A DNA stretch of 64,000 bases from a virus: the IMG/VR virus record IMGVR_UViG_3300030099_006646, positions 62,001 through 126,000 of that record; one strand, given 5' to 3'. The number at the start of each line of letters is the position of its first letter. The first letter of the stretch is position 1. The notes under the pieces are model-generated. The model ran no database searches, was not told where the DNA came from, and saw only the letters and a program-made list of their open reading frames with translations. The translations under genes were made by a program, and so were the position numbers. Below, one piece after another: positions 1-8,311 of this stretch.

Positions 1-2
1 TA

Positions 3-626
3 AAATTTTACACGACAGGCACTTTAGCGGGACAGCTATTAGATTACTATAAAAATGGCGAACTTATACAGTTTTCAGGCGCAGTCCCAGCCAATGACGG
101 AAAATGTGCAGGCACCGTCCTTTACGATCAGGGGATTATCTTACTAACAGGTTCTTGGACCATTTCTGGTCACAGGGAACAGTTTAGGGATGGTGCTACA
201 CAGTACAATACTGCTTGGGTTTACTTCGGAGCGTCAGGGTCTGCTGGTAACAATTACCTTTTGAACTCTAGTTTTACGTTAGATTTTAAAGGAACAGAAA
301 AAATTCCTAATATTACAATGCTTGCCCACGCACCTCAGAACAAACTAAACAACTCAAACAACCCTACATTTCTTGAGACAAGTACAAATGCGAACGCTTA
401 TGTCACCGGCTCAACGATTTATAAAGAATATGACAGTTTAGGTGTTAAAAATATCGTAAAAAGCCCTTATAATAATTATACTGCAAGTTTTCAAAGAGAA
501 ACTTACATTTCAGAAATAGGAATATACGATAAGGACAAAAATCTTATTGCGATTGCAAAGTTAGCTAATCCAATAAAGAAAACAGAAGAAAAAGATTTTA
601 CTTTTAAATTGTCCGTAGACATATAA
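3..626 (+). CDS. Virion-type structural protein, C-terminal part (5' partial)
   Basis: The reading frame is open from base 3 to the TAA at 624-626, so the gene begins before the window. An internal ATG/TTG start would cut a continuous coding frame. The visible part is about 207 residues, rich in Gly, Ser, Thr and Asn, with beta-type stretches such as LLTGSWTISGH. It ends EIGIYDKDKNLIAIAKLANP...FTFKLSVDI, a style I associate with phage virion or fiber-type proteins. No catalytic motif is visible. The downstream gene follows after 9 bases. Function is unknown; the structural call rests on composition and phage context only. Confidence 0.5.
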   Translation, partial: KFYTTGTLAGQLLDYYKNGELIQFSGAVPANDGKCAGTVLYDQGIILLTGSWTISGHREQFRDGATQYNTAWVYFGASGSAGNNYLLNSSFTLDFKGTEKIPNITMLAHAPQNKLNNSNNPTFLETSTNANAYVTGSTIYKEYDSLGVKNIVKSPYNNYTASFQRETYISEIGIYDKDKNLIAIAKLANPIKKTEEKDFTFKLSVDI

Positions 627-635
627 GTTAGATAT

Positions 636-1172
636 TTGATTTTAGCCCTAGACATTTCAACCAGCATTACAGGAGTAACAATACTTGAAAAAGATGGAAC
701 TCTTGTTTATAATGATGCATGGGACACACGAAAATACAAAAACTTTTTCGAAAAGGTAGAGTATGTTGAGAAGAACATTAAAAAGCTTCATAATAACGGC
801 TTCGGAATCAGAAGAGTATATATTGAGCAATCTCTCCAGTCTTTCAGATCTGGATTCTCGTCGGCTAAAACTCTGTCAACTCTCGCTCGTTTTAATGGGG
901 TGGTGTCATGGCTGGTATATCGAATATTGCAGATTGAGCCACAGTACTTAGCTGCGACTTCTGCTCGCAAGCTATGCGGCATTAAAGTTCCACGAGGAAC
1001 AAAAGCAAAACAAGTTGTTATACAGCACATTCTAGATAATGTCCCAGAAATTCAAATAGAGTATACAAAGCAAAACAACATTAAGCCTCATTGTTACGAC
1101 AAGGCAGATAGTTGGGTTATTGCTAAAGCAGGGCTTATACAATGTCAACAGGAAGAAAAACAGCAATCATAA
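636..1172 (+). CDS. RuvC-like Holliday junction resolvase / RNase H-fold endonuclease
   Basis: 178 residues of the RNase H-like superfamily. The N terminus LALDISTSITGV (residues 3-14) is a typical first beta strand with the first catalytic Asp. IEQSL near residue 63 supplies the second acidic residue and DKADSW near 155 the C-terminal acidic cluster. Family members cleave branched DNA during recombination or before packaging. The start is taken as TTG at 636, because the frame is closed by the TAA at 624 and no ATG precedes the first catalytic strand; there is no clear ribosome site. The 3' end overlaps the primase gene by 31 bases, suggesting coupled translation. Confidence 0.72.
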   Translation: MILALDISTSITGVTILEKDGTLVYNDAWDTRKYKNFFEKVEYVEKNIKKLHNNGFGIRRVYIEQSLQSFRSGFSSAKTLSTLARFNGVVSWLVYRILQIEPQYLAATSARKLCGIKVPRGTKAKQVVIQHILDNVPEIQIEYTKQNNIKPHCYDKADSWVIAKAGLIQCQQEEKQQS

Positions 1173-2083
1173 AGGATATCTTTGGGGCTTGTTACGGCTC
1201 CGGTTCCGAAATGCTGTTTCACTGCCCTAAATGTGAACACCACAAGCGCAAACTTTCTATTAACATAGAAAAGGATGCTTGGAAGTGCTGGGTTTGCGAT
1301 TGGTCAGGACGAAACTTAACCAAGATTGTCCGCCGCTATGGCGACCTTTATCACAAGAAGAAATGGTCAGAACTTGTAAATAAAGTCGAACTTGCTTCTT
1401 TTGAAGAAAAGATGTTTGCTATCGAGGAAGAAGAACCAGAACAAAGGGTCGAACTTCCAAAAGAGTTTAAGTCTTTAGCCAACAAAGCCGTTCCTCGTTC
1501 AGCAGGACAAGCCCTTCGTTACTTGCGAGAAAGAGGAATAAAAAAAGACGACATTATAAGATGGAAGATTGGTTATTGTGAAGACGGAGAATTTGCCAAG
1601 CGAATCATCATACCATCCTTTTCCTTAAATGGTCATAGCAACTACTTTATTGCCCGTTCCTACGATGGGCACTGGAAAAGATACCTAAACCCCAAGGCAT
1701 CCCGTAACATCGTTTTTAACCACCTTTTCTTGGACTTTGAGGACGATCTAACAATAGTCGAGGGAGCATTTGACGCAATCGTCGCAGGACCTAATGCAGT
1801 TCCCCTTCTAGGCTCAACCCTTCGTGAAACATCCAAGTTATTCCACGAGATTGTAAGAAACGATACAACAGTCTACATGGCTCTTGACCCTGACGCAAAA
1901 GCAAAAGAACACAAAATAATCGAACTTTTGTTAAAATACGGCGTCCAAGTCTACAAAATAAATCTAAATGATTACGATGATGTAGGAGAAATGACTCCCG
2001 AGGACTTCAAAAAAAGAAAGGAAAACGCTTCTTTTGTAGAGGATAAATTCTATTTACTTATGGAAAAGACGCTTGGTCTTTAG
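1142..2083 (+). CDS. DnaG-type DNA primase (zinc finger plus Toprim)
   Basis: 313 residues. An N-terminal zinc-binding region has CPKC near residue 27 and CWVC near residue 50. A Toprim catalytic core follows, with the glutamate in VEGAFDA near residue 207 and the acidic pair in LDPDAKA near 249. It should make RNA primers for lagging-strand synthesis with the DnaB-type helicase encoded at 50064. It is short compared with bacterial DnaG (about 580 residues) and lacks a helicase domain, resembling T4 gp61-like stand-alone primases. The start overlaps the resolvase gene by 31 bases. Confidence 0.82.
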   Translation: MSTGRKTAIIKDIFGACYGSGSEMLFHCPKCEHHKRKLSINIEKDAWKCWVCDWSGRNLTKIVRRYGDLYHKKKWSELVNKVELASFEEKMFAIEEEEPEQRVELPKEFKSLANKAVPRSAGQALRYLRERGIKKDDIIRWKIGYCEDGEFAKRIIIPSFSLNGHSNYFIARSYDGHWKRYLNPKASRNIVFNHLFLDFEDDLTIVEGAFDAIVAGPNAVPLLGSTLRETSKLFHEIVRNDTTVYMALDPDAKAKEHKIIELLLKYGVQVYKINLNDYDDVGEMTPEDFKKRKENASFVEDKFYLLMEKTLGL

Positions 2084-2100
2084 CAAGGGAGACATTAAAA

Positions 2101-2883
2101 ATGACGAAAGTAGATGGAAACGTCACTATTCGAGGCGATGTAAAGCTTCAGTATAGAAGTGATATTTATTCACCACCACCAGTAACATACTTAAGAATGA
2201 ACGAAGGGACAGGCACAACAGCCGCAGATTCTTCAAACGCAGGTAATGGTTTTGATGGAACGCTAGGAGGCACCGCTTCTTGGTCCACCGAATTCAAGAA
2301 TGGTCCTTACGCTGTTGAGTTTGATGGCGACTCTGATTACATTGATATGGGAAATAATACAGCCCTAGCCCCATCTACTGCTTTCAGTATTTCTTACTGG
2401 GTAAGAGCGAACTCTTTCACAGGATACACCAGAATGGTTTCTAAATACCCAACTGGTGGAAGTTCACCCTCTTACTCTTACGCTATCTTGACAGGAAACG
2501 GCACAGGTCAAGTTAGATTTATTCTTATGCAAGCATCCAACACAGGTTCTGGTACAGTCTTAATGACTAATAGCGCTGAACTATCTGTTGATACTTGGCA
2601 CCATGTTGTATGCACTTATTCAGGTGCTGATAGAAGAATGCGTATTTATGTTGACGGAGCCCTAAAAACTTCCACACTTACAGGAACAGTTCCTACTTCT
2701 ATAAACCAAGGCACAGCAAAGTTGTCTTTGGCGGCAAATCTTGCTGGTTCTGTTGGAGCACGTCAGTATTTTAATGGCTACATGGACGAGTTCTCTATTT
2801 GGGATGTAGAACTAACAGCAGATCAGATTTCTTATGTTTACGGCAACGGCGTCCCACCAGATCTTTCTGTCGGAATTCCATAG
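2101..2883 (+). CDS. LamG/concanavalin-A-like lectin domain protein, copy 1
   Basis: 260 residues forming a single LamG-type jelly roll. Typical signatures are YAVEFDGDSDYIDMG (about 74-88), FSISYWVRA, WHHVVCTYSG and MRIYVDGALK. No signal peptide or membrane segment is seen. A good ribosome site (AAGGGAG) precedes the ATG. Such domains bind carbohydrate or protein surfaces; on a phage the usual place is the virion surface or fiber tip, but nothing here proves it is a virion protein. It is a paralogue of the next gene: the first 50 or so residues and the last 25 are nearly shared while the middle diverges. It sits oddly between replication and repair genes. Confidence 0.8.
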   Translation: MTKVDGNVTIRGDVKLQYRSDIYSPPPVTYLRMNEGTGTTAADSSNAGNGFDGTLGGTASWSTEFKNGPYAVEFDGDSDYIDMGNNTALAPSTAFSISYWVRANSFTGYTRMVSKYPTGGSSPSYSYAILTGNGTGQVRFILMQASNTGSGTVLMTNSAELSVDTWHHVVCTYSGADRRMRIYVDGALKTSTLTGTVPTSINQGTAKLSLAANLAGSVGARQYFNGYMDEFSIWDVELTADQISYVYGNGVPPDLSVGIP

Positions 2884-2898
2884 GAGAAAATAAAAAAA

Positions 2899-3699
2899 AT
2901 GTCTCAAATAGATGGAAATATTCTAGTTCAAGGAAGCACAAGTACTCAATATCAAAGTGATATCTATACACCGCCACCCGTAGTTTATTTAAGAATGAAC
3001 GAAGGATCAGGTACAACAGCCGCAGATTCTTCAAACGCTGGAAATAATCTTGACGGAACTTTAGGAGGAAATGCCTCTTGGACATCTACTAAGTATAAAA
3101 ACGGACCTTATGCCGTAGAATTTGATGGTAACGCCGATTATATTGACTTGGGAACCAGCACCACGCTCAAACCTAATACTGCTATGAGTATATCAGCGTG
3201 GGTATATTCAGAGGATTTTGGTAGTGATTTTAAATATATAATTGCTGCATGGCCAGGACAAGGTGCTGCTTCTAATTATTCTTTTTTCCTTGGTCACGGC
3301 GGCTCAGGCGAGGGGAATGGAAAAATAGGGTGGGGAGTTATGAAGCATCCTGCTGGAGGTACGGGCGTTTGGCTTCAAACTGATGATGTGGTAATCACTT
3401 TAAATCAGTGGCACCACGTTGCAGTAACATATTCTGGTGCAAATAATAGAATGCGTATCTATATCGACGGCGCTTTAAAAGACGCTACTCACTTGAGAAA
3501 TGCTGTTCCCTCACAGATTAGCCAAGGAAGCCATAACGTAGCAATTGGATACAACTATAACGGTTCCCCTTCTTATCCTTATTCTTGGGATGGTGCTATA
3601 GATGAACTTTCAATGTGGGATGTAGAGCTTACAGCGAACCAAGTTTCTTATTTATATGGAAACGGAGTTCCTCCTAATGTTTCTGTTGGAATTCCATAG
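2899..3699 (+). CDS. LamG/concanavalin-A-like lectin domain protein, copy 2
   Basis: 266 residues, the tandem paralogue of the gene just upstream (15-base gap). It shares the N-terminal pattern SDIYxPPPVxYLRMNEG and the C-terminal pattern YGNGVPPxxSVGIP, and the LamG marks YAVEFDGNADYIDLG, WHHVAVTYSG and MRIYIDGALK. The central loops differ in length and sequence, which is what one expects if the binding face is diversifying. The gene has a GGAG ribosome site. It probably binds a surface glycan as a displayed virion protein; the ligand is unknown. Confidence 0.8.
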   Translation: MSQIDGNILVQGSTSTQYQSDIYTPPPVVYLRMNEGSGTTAADSSNAGNNLDGTLGGNASWTSTKYKNGPYAVEFDGNADYIDLGTSTTLKPNTAMSISAWVYSEDFGSDFKYIIAAWPGQGAASNYSFFLGHGGSGEGNGKIGWGVMKHPAGGTGVWLQTDDVVITLNQWHHVAVTYSGANNRMRIYIDGALKDATHLRNAVPSQISQGSHNVAIGYNYNGSPSYPYSWDGAIDELSMWDVELTANQVSYLYGNGVPPNVSVGIP

Positions 3700-3718
3700 G
3701 CTTTTAGAAATAAACTAA

Positions 3719-3726
3719 CTATTTAT
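3719..3726 (+). promoter_or_regulatory. CTATTTAT element, candidate late promoter
   Basis: Exact octamer CTATTTAT, preceded by AA, 26 bases before the ATG at 3745, with a GGAGAG ribosome site between. It is one of seven exact and three near copies found upstream of genes in this window. Confidence 0.5.
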
Positions 3727-3744
3727 AGAATACGGAGAGTTTCT

Positions 3745-3963
3745 ATGAAAATCACAAAGACAAGACTAAAAGAAATCATTAAAGAAGAAGTTCAGAAAAT
3801 CCTTGAAGCAAAGCACAAAGACGAAGAGGTCTCTGGTGTTAAAGTTGTTGAGGAAGAAGAAGAACTTGACGAAATGTCTGCGATGTCAACTGGAGCAGTC
3901 GCAACCTCGTCTAAAAAAGAACCTCTCGAAGAAGAAGACGGTTTTTACGAGCCCCACATTTGA
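3745..3963 (+). CDS. Small acidic tagged protein; possible internal head protein
   Basis: 72 residues. The N terminus MKITKTRLKEIIKEEVQ is an amphipathic Lys/Glu helix that recurs at the start of other proteins in this window (56277, 56590, and more loosely 15174, 58718, 63802). It ends at KILE|A, which fits the T4 prohead-protease consensus (L/I)xE|(A/G/S). The rest is very acidic and low in complexity. The TGA at 3961 is followed, in the same frame, by 28 more coding-like codons ending at TAA 4048-4050. The product may therefore be 101 residues by readthrough or in a strain without the stop. Preceded by a CTATTTAT element, so probably late. Function is inferred from the tag only. Confidence 0.6.
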   Translation: MKITKTRLKEIIKEEVQKILEAKHKDEEVSGVKVVEEEEELDEMSAMSTGAVATSSKKEPLEEEDGFYEPHI

Positions 3964-4050
3964 CCCGACGAACTTAAATGGCCAGGTGGGTCAGAAGTCG
4001 TAAAAAAACAAAAAGCTCGCAAAAAAGCCAATCAGAAAAAACCTGAATAA
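3961..4050 (+). other. Candidate UGA readthrough extension of the 3745 gene
   Basis: After the TGA, the same frame continues as PDELKWPGGSEVV and then a very basic Lys/Arg tail to TAA at 4048. With the stop read as Trp the junction would read EPHIWPDELKW, which looks like natural protein. The base after the stop is C, giving the UGAC context known to be leaky. A recent nonsense mutation (TGG to TGA) or a sequencing error are equally possible. Confidence 0.45.
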
Positions 4051-4058
4051 CTTTATCC

Positions 4059-4086
4059 TTGAATAACTACAAATAGTGTTTATAAT
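4059..4086 (+). promoter_or_regulatory. Sigma70-type promoter for the SbcD-SbcC fusion
   Basis: TTGAAT at 4059-4064, a 16-base spacer and TATAAT at 4081-4086. Transcription should start about 6-7 bases on, at or next to the ATG at 4093. There is no Shine-Dalgarno sequence between, so the transcript may be leaderless. Confidence 0.65.
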
Positions 4087-4092
4087 AAACGA

Positions 4093-7000
4093 ATGAAGAT
4101 TGCACACATTTCTGACATTCACATTCGCAACTATCGCTATCACTATGAATACGAACAGGTCTTTGAGCAACTCTACGCAAAGCTAGAGGAACTAAAGCCT
4201 GATCTTATCGTAAACACAGGCGATACTGCTCATACTAAACTTAACCTTAGCCCGTCTTATTTTGATATGGCGGTTAGAATGTTTGAGAGGCTAGCTGACA
4301 TTGCCCCTTATCATATTATCTTGGGGAACCACGATCTAAACCTTCGTAATCTCTCCAAGATAGATGCCGTTTCCCCCCTTGTTGCGGCATTGGACCACCC
4401 TAACATTCACTTTCACAAATATTCTGCGGAAGTGGACATAGGCAATAACTTTTGTTTTCATGTCCTATCCATTGTAGACGAAGAAAATTGGACACTCCCA
4501 ACAGACATGGATAAAGTACATATCGCTCTTTTTCACGGCTCTGTTGCTGGTGTTCAAACTTCTACTGGCTGGACAATGACTCACGGTGACATTAACTTAG
4601 ATCGCCTTACAGAATACGATTATGCTCTTCTTGGCGATATTCACAAGCCTAATCAACCCTTAGATAAAGAAGGGCGTATTCGCTATGCTGGTTCTCTTGT
4701 GCAACAAAACTTTGGAGAATCAGAAGAAAAAGGATTTCTTCTTTGGGACATTAAAGATGCTGATACTTTTAAAGTAAAACACTACGCATTAGAAAACCCA
4801 AAGCCCTTTGTCACTATCAACCTTACAAAGAAAGGCAAGATACCAGCAAAAGCAAAGATCCCAGAAGGGTGCCGGTTACGTCTTGTAACAGAAGTTAATC
4901 TTCCTATGGACATAATCAAGCGAACGATTGAACTTGCGAAGACAAAGTATAAACCAGAGACAATCAATTTTCATTCTAAAGTTGTCGGCAACAGAAAAGG
5001 AGGAGACGACGCATCTAATACAGTCTTTAAAGACGATTTGCGAAGTGTAGAAGTTCAAGAAGGTCTTATACAAGATTATTTAAAAGACTATGAACTTGAA
5101 GAAGAAACACTGCAACAAATCTTCGCTTTAAACCAGAAGTATAATAAACTCGTTACAGAAGAAGAAGAGGTAAGTCGCAACGTTCACTGGTCTGTGAAGA
5201 GTCTTGAGTGGGACAATCTTTTTAACTATGGAGAAGCAAATACTATTGATTTCAATAATCTAGAAGGAACAGTAGGTATTTTTGGCAAGAATTTTTCTGG
5301 TAAATCTTCTATTGTTGATTCATTCCTTTATACTTTGTTCAACACAACCTCCAAGAATGAAAGGAAAAACCTCAACATTATTAACCAGAATAAAGAAAAC
5401 GGAAGAGGAAGCGTCAGTATTGATATTGGAACTGACACTTATCATGTTGAAAGAACAAGCGAGAAATACGAAAAGAAACTTAAAGGCAACATTACAACAG
5501 AAGCCAAGACAAATATTGAGTTCTACAAGGTAGATAACATTACAGGCGAAGAAACACCTCTTAATGGTGATACAAGAGCGCAAACAGACAAAAACATTCG
5601 TTCTGTCTTTGGTTCAATAGAAGACTTTCTTTTAACTTCTATGGGTTCTCAGTTAGAGTCTCTTGCTTACATTAACGAAGGCTCGACAAAGCGTAAAGAA
5701 ATTCTTGCTAAGTTTCTTGACTTGGAAGTCTTTGAGAAGAAGTTTAAAAAAGCAAAAGACGACGCTGCTGATTTGAGGGTTGCTCTCAAAAAGATGAAGG
5801 ATAGAGATTTTGTAACAGAACTTAAAGAAAAAAGAAAAGAACTTGCTTTAAGCGAAACAAAGATTGATATCAAAAAAAGAGAAAATGAAGACCTTAAAGA
5901 ACTTACATTAGGATTTAGAGAAAACATATTAGCTTTAGAAACAAAGATTAACTCTATACCAGATGAAATAATCGAAATCCAAGAAGTCTTAGAAGAAATA
6001 AAAGAAAAGAAAGAAGAACTTGACAGCATTTCAAACAAAGAAAAAGATTATATGGATGAAATTGCTGAAAAGCTTGAGTTTGTAAAGAAGTTTGAAAACT
6101 TCCAAAAAGTATTTGATATTGATGATGCTTTAAAAAACAAAGAGTTTGGCGAAGATATGATCTCAGAGCTTGATAGTTTTTCAAGAGATATTGAAGTTTT
6201 GGAAATAAAGTTCAACAATCAGTCCAAAAAAGCATCTCTTTTAAATGAAGTCCCTTGTGGTCCAAAATATTCCTCATGCAAGTTTATTAAAGACGCCTAT
6301 AACGCATCTTCTCAACTAGAGAATACCAAGGTGGCTTTAAATGAACTAAAGCTCTCAAAAGGGCAAAAACAAGCCGAATTAGATAACTTAGAACACGATA
6401 AGAATATTGAAAGAATCAACGGATATATAAAGGCAAAAGAGAAAAAGAACAAATATGAAAAACAAGTTAAAGATATTAGATTAGATATTGAACGGAACAA
6501 GATAAAATCCCTACAGATCAATAATGATCTTAATAACTTAATAGAAAAAAGAGAAGAATACGAAGAGAACAAGGATGCTATTGAAAACCTTCAATTTCTT
6601 GTAAAGGAAAAGAAGAAGCTGAAACATATCGTCTCAACAAATGAGATTGCAGTAGAAAAAGCATCAGAAGATCTTCTTGATCTTTACAAAGCAAATGGCT
6701 CTCTAGAACAACAATACAAACAAATTGAACTTGAGCAGAAAGAACATGATACTTTAAACAAGAGCTTTTCAACTTACGACTTGTATATGAAGTGTGTCCA
6801 TTCAAACGGCATTGCATATGACTTAATCAAGCAAAGCCTACCTATTCTTAACCAAGAAATACAAAAGATTTTATCTAATGTGGTTGAGTTTGAGGTTATG
6901 TTTGAGAATGACGACAACAAACTTGACATTTTGATCAAACACCCTAAGTATGAGGCACGACCCATTGAGATGGGCTCAGGCGCAGAGAAGACAATCGCAG

Positions 7001-7245
7001 CAATGGCTATTCGTTTAGCTCTTTTAAATGTTTCTACCTTGCCAAAAGGAGATGTATTTATCCTTGACGAACCAGGAACAGCCCTTGATGAAGAAAATAT
7101 GGAAGGATTTATTCGCATTTTGGATATAATTAAAAGCGAGTTTAAAACAATCTTTCTTATTTCACACTTAGAAGTCTTAAAAGATATTGTAGATAAGCAA
7201 ATAATCATTAACAAAGAAGATGGTTATGCTAAAGTAAACGAATAA
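4093..7245 (+). CDS. SbcD-SbcC (Mre11-Rad50 / gp47-gp46) fusion nuclease-ATPase
   Basis: 1050 residues joining two enzymes that are normally separate. Residues 1-230 are a metallophosphoesterase: HISDIHI, NTGDTAH, LGNHDLN, FHGS and LGDIHKP carry the metal ligands. A linker/capping region runs to about 365. An SbcC/Rad50 ATPase follows: Walker A GKNFSGKS near 398-405, long coiled coil (about 540-870), a ligand-type hinge PCGPKYSSC near 719 where Rad50 would have a CxxC hook, signature region MGSGAEKT, and Walker B VFILDEPG near 985. In T4, gp47 and gp46 (339 and 560 residues) form this complex for recombination-dependent replication and host DNA breakdown. The hook cysteines are six residues apart rather than two. 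Confidence 0.88.
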   Translation: MKIAHISDIHIRNYRYHYEYEQVFEQLYAKLEELKPDLIVNTGDTAHTKLNLSPSYFDMAVRMFERLADIAPYHIILGNHDLNLRNLSKIDAVSPLVAALDHPNIHFHKYSAEVDIGNNFCFHVLSIVDEENWTLPTDMDKVHIALFHGSVAGVQTSTGWTMTHGDINLDRLTEYDYALLGDIHKPNQPLDKEGRIRYAGSLVQQNFGESEEKGFLLWDIKDADTFKVKHYALENPKPFVTINLTKKGKIPAKAKIPEGCRLRLVTEVNLPMDIIKRTIELAKTKYKPETINFHSKVVGNRKGGDDASNTVFKDDLRSVEVQEGLIQDYLKDYELEEETLQQIFALNQKYNKLVTEEEEVSRNVHWSVKSLEWDNLFNYGEANTIDFNNLEGTVGIFGKNFSGKSSIVDSFLYTLFNTTSKNERKNLNIINQNKENGRGSVSIDIGTDTYHVERTSEKYEKKLKGNITTEAKTNIEFYKVDNITGEETPLNGDTRAQTDKNIRSVFGSIEDFLLTSMGSQLESLAYINEGSTKRKEILAKFLDLEVFEKKFKKAKDDAADLRVALKKMKDRDFVTELKEKRKELALSETKIDIKKRENEDLKELTLGFRENILALETKINSIPDEIIEIQEVLEEIKEKKEELDSISNKEKDYMDEIAEKLEFVKKFENFQKVFDIDDALKNKEFGEDMISELDSFSRDIEVLEIKFNNQSKKASLLNEVPCGPKYSSCKFIKDAYNASSQLENTKVALNELKLSKGQKQAELDNLEHDKNIERINGYIKAKEKKNKYEKQVKDIRLDIERNKIKSLQINNDLNNLIEKREEYEENKDAIENLQFLVKEKKKLKHIVSTNEIAVEKASEDLLDLYKANGSLEQQYKQIELEQKEHDTLNKSFSTYDLYMKCVHSNGIAYDLIKQSLPILNQEIQKILSNVVEFEVMFENDDNKLDILIKHPKYEARPIEMGSGAEKTIAAMAIRLALLNVSTLPKGDVFILDEPGTALDEENMEGFIRILDIIKSEFKTIFLISHLEVLKDIVDKQIIINKEDGYAKVNE

Positions 7246-7256
7246 AGGAGAAAAAA

Positions 7257-7451
7257 ATGGAAAAAATCAAAGCAGCTTTAGATAAAGCAGTAGAAAAAGT
7301 AATCAGCCGCAAGTTTCTTGCTTGGCTTACAGCGACAGGACTAGCAGGTTATGGCTTGTTAGAATCAAGTGACTGGGTTGCAGTCACAGTTATGTATATT
7401 GGTTCTCAAGCTCTTGTTGATTTAGCCACACAGTGGAAGCATGGGAAATAA
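7257..7451 (+). CDS. Small two-segment membrane protein, holin-like
   Basis: 64 residues. After a charged N-terminal helix come two hydrophobic stretches, FLAWLTATGLAGYGLL and WVAVTVMYIGSQALV, joined by a short acidic turn, and a basic tail. Strong AAAGGAG ribosome site. Size and topology fit a small class II holin, and the next two genes have spanin-like topologies, but there is no family signature. The end overlaps the next gene by 11 bases. Confidence 0.5.
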   Translation: MEKIKAALDKAVEKVISRKFLAWLTATGLAGYGLLESSDWVAVTVMYIGSQALVDLATQWKHGK

Positions 7452-7842
7452 AACCATGTTAGCTTTAAAAAAAGCTTGGACATGGATAAAAAAGCACTGG
7501 TATGTTCCGGTGCTTTTTGTTTTAGTTATTGTTGGTAGCTTGTTTAGCTTCTCTAGGAACAAGAAATTGATTAAACTACTTGAGATTAATAAAGAAAGCT
7601 ATGAAAAACAAATCAAAGCCATAGAAGAAAGCCACGCAACCGAGCTTAAGAAAAGAGACGAGCTTTACGCTAAATATGTTGAAACAATGAAGAAGCTCAA
7701 CAAAGAGCATGAGATAGATTTAGATAATCTTTCCAAAGAAAAGAAAGAAAAAATGGACAATATGGTTAAGAAATACGAAGGAACACCAGAAGAACTTGCA
7801 AAAGAACTGGCAGAAATGTTTGGAGTTGATTATGTTGAGTAA
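7441..7842 (+). CDS. Membrane-anchored coiled-coil protein, spanin-like topology
   Basis: 133 residues. One N-terminal membrane segment (WYVPVLFVLVIVGSLFSF, about 21-38) is followed by about 80 residues of charged heptad-like coiled coil. This is the topology of an inner-membrane spanin (Rz-like), though many phage proteins share it. The start overlaps the holin-like gene and the end overlaps the next by 11 bases. A codon earlier than ATG 7441 is not needed. Function is inferred from topology alone. Confidence 0.5.
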   Translation: MGNKTMLALKKAWTWIKKHWYVPVLFVLVIVGSLFSFSRNKKLIKLLEINKESYEKQIKAIEESHATELKKRDELYAKYVETMKKLNKEHEIDLDNLSKEKKEKMDNMVKKYEGTPEELAKELAEMFGVDYVE

Positions 7843-8311
7843 ACTTCTATCCGTATTTCTATGTTGCTTATTGGCTTTTATGCCGACTGTCGTAATAGCT
7901 GGTGAGTCAGACCCAGATAACTCTATAAGTTCAAATGGAAGGGTGACTGTAATAGGTCAGGGCGAGAAAACTCCCTATGGGGGTCTTCTTTTTGATTTAA
8001 AGGCTTCTGTCAAACTAAAGTTAGATAAAGAATTTGCTTTAAAGAAATACCAACTAGAGCTAGACTTGCAGAAGAAGCTTATTACTTCTGAGTTTAAGTT
8101 AAAGCTTGATTTGCTTCAAGCAAAGCATGATGGATTAAAAGATAAACATACTGCTTTGTTGAAGATTAAAGATGAAGAGATAAATCGCCTACAAGAGTTA
8201 GTTAAAAAAAGCCCCAACGATTATAATCATTGGTGGTTTGTAGGAGGAATTATAGCAGGGTGTCTTCTTTCTATAGGAGTTTATTACGCTGCTATCAAAA
8301 TCGCAGAATGA
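7832..8311 (+). CDS. Exported coiled-coil protein with C-terminal membrane anchor
   Basis: 159 residues from ATG 7832, preceded by GGAG at 7822-7825; the longer frame from 7796 has no ribosome site and would bury the signal peptide. Residues 1-24 form a signal peptide (LLSVFLCCLLAFMPTVVIAG). The middle is a coiled coil, and the C terminus has one membrane segment (FVGGIIAGCLLSIGVYYA). The order signal, coiled coil, anchor resembles a periplasm-spanning protein, but there is no clean lipobox (FLC rather than a small residue before Cys), so a true u-spanin is not supported. The stop overlaps the next start as ATGA. Confidence 0.5.
   Translation: MLSKLLSVFLCCLLAFMPTVVIAGESDPDNSISSNGRVTVIGQGEKTPYGGLLFDLKASVKLKLDKEFALKKYQLELDLQKKLITSEFKLKLDLLQAKHDGLKDKHTALLKIKDEEINRLQELVKKSPNDYNHWWFVGGIIAGCLLSIGVYYAAIKIAE

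Noticed and set aside
3961-3963. TGA as a Trp codon throughout (alternative code)
   Set aside because: Other genes end in TGA at coupled ATGA junctions (8309, 62882, 63803) and Trp is written TGG throughout, so a general code change is not supported.
3803-4003. Overlapping + strand frame inside the 3745 gene
   Set aside because: It is the shifted shadow of an acidic repeat region, giving Lys/Arg-rich nonsense; the 3745 frame has the promoter element, ribosome site and conserved tag.
7832-8311. Unimolecular spanin (lipoprotein)
   Set aside because: Topology is suggestive, but the signal peptide lacks an acceptable lipobox before Cys.
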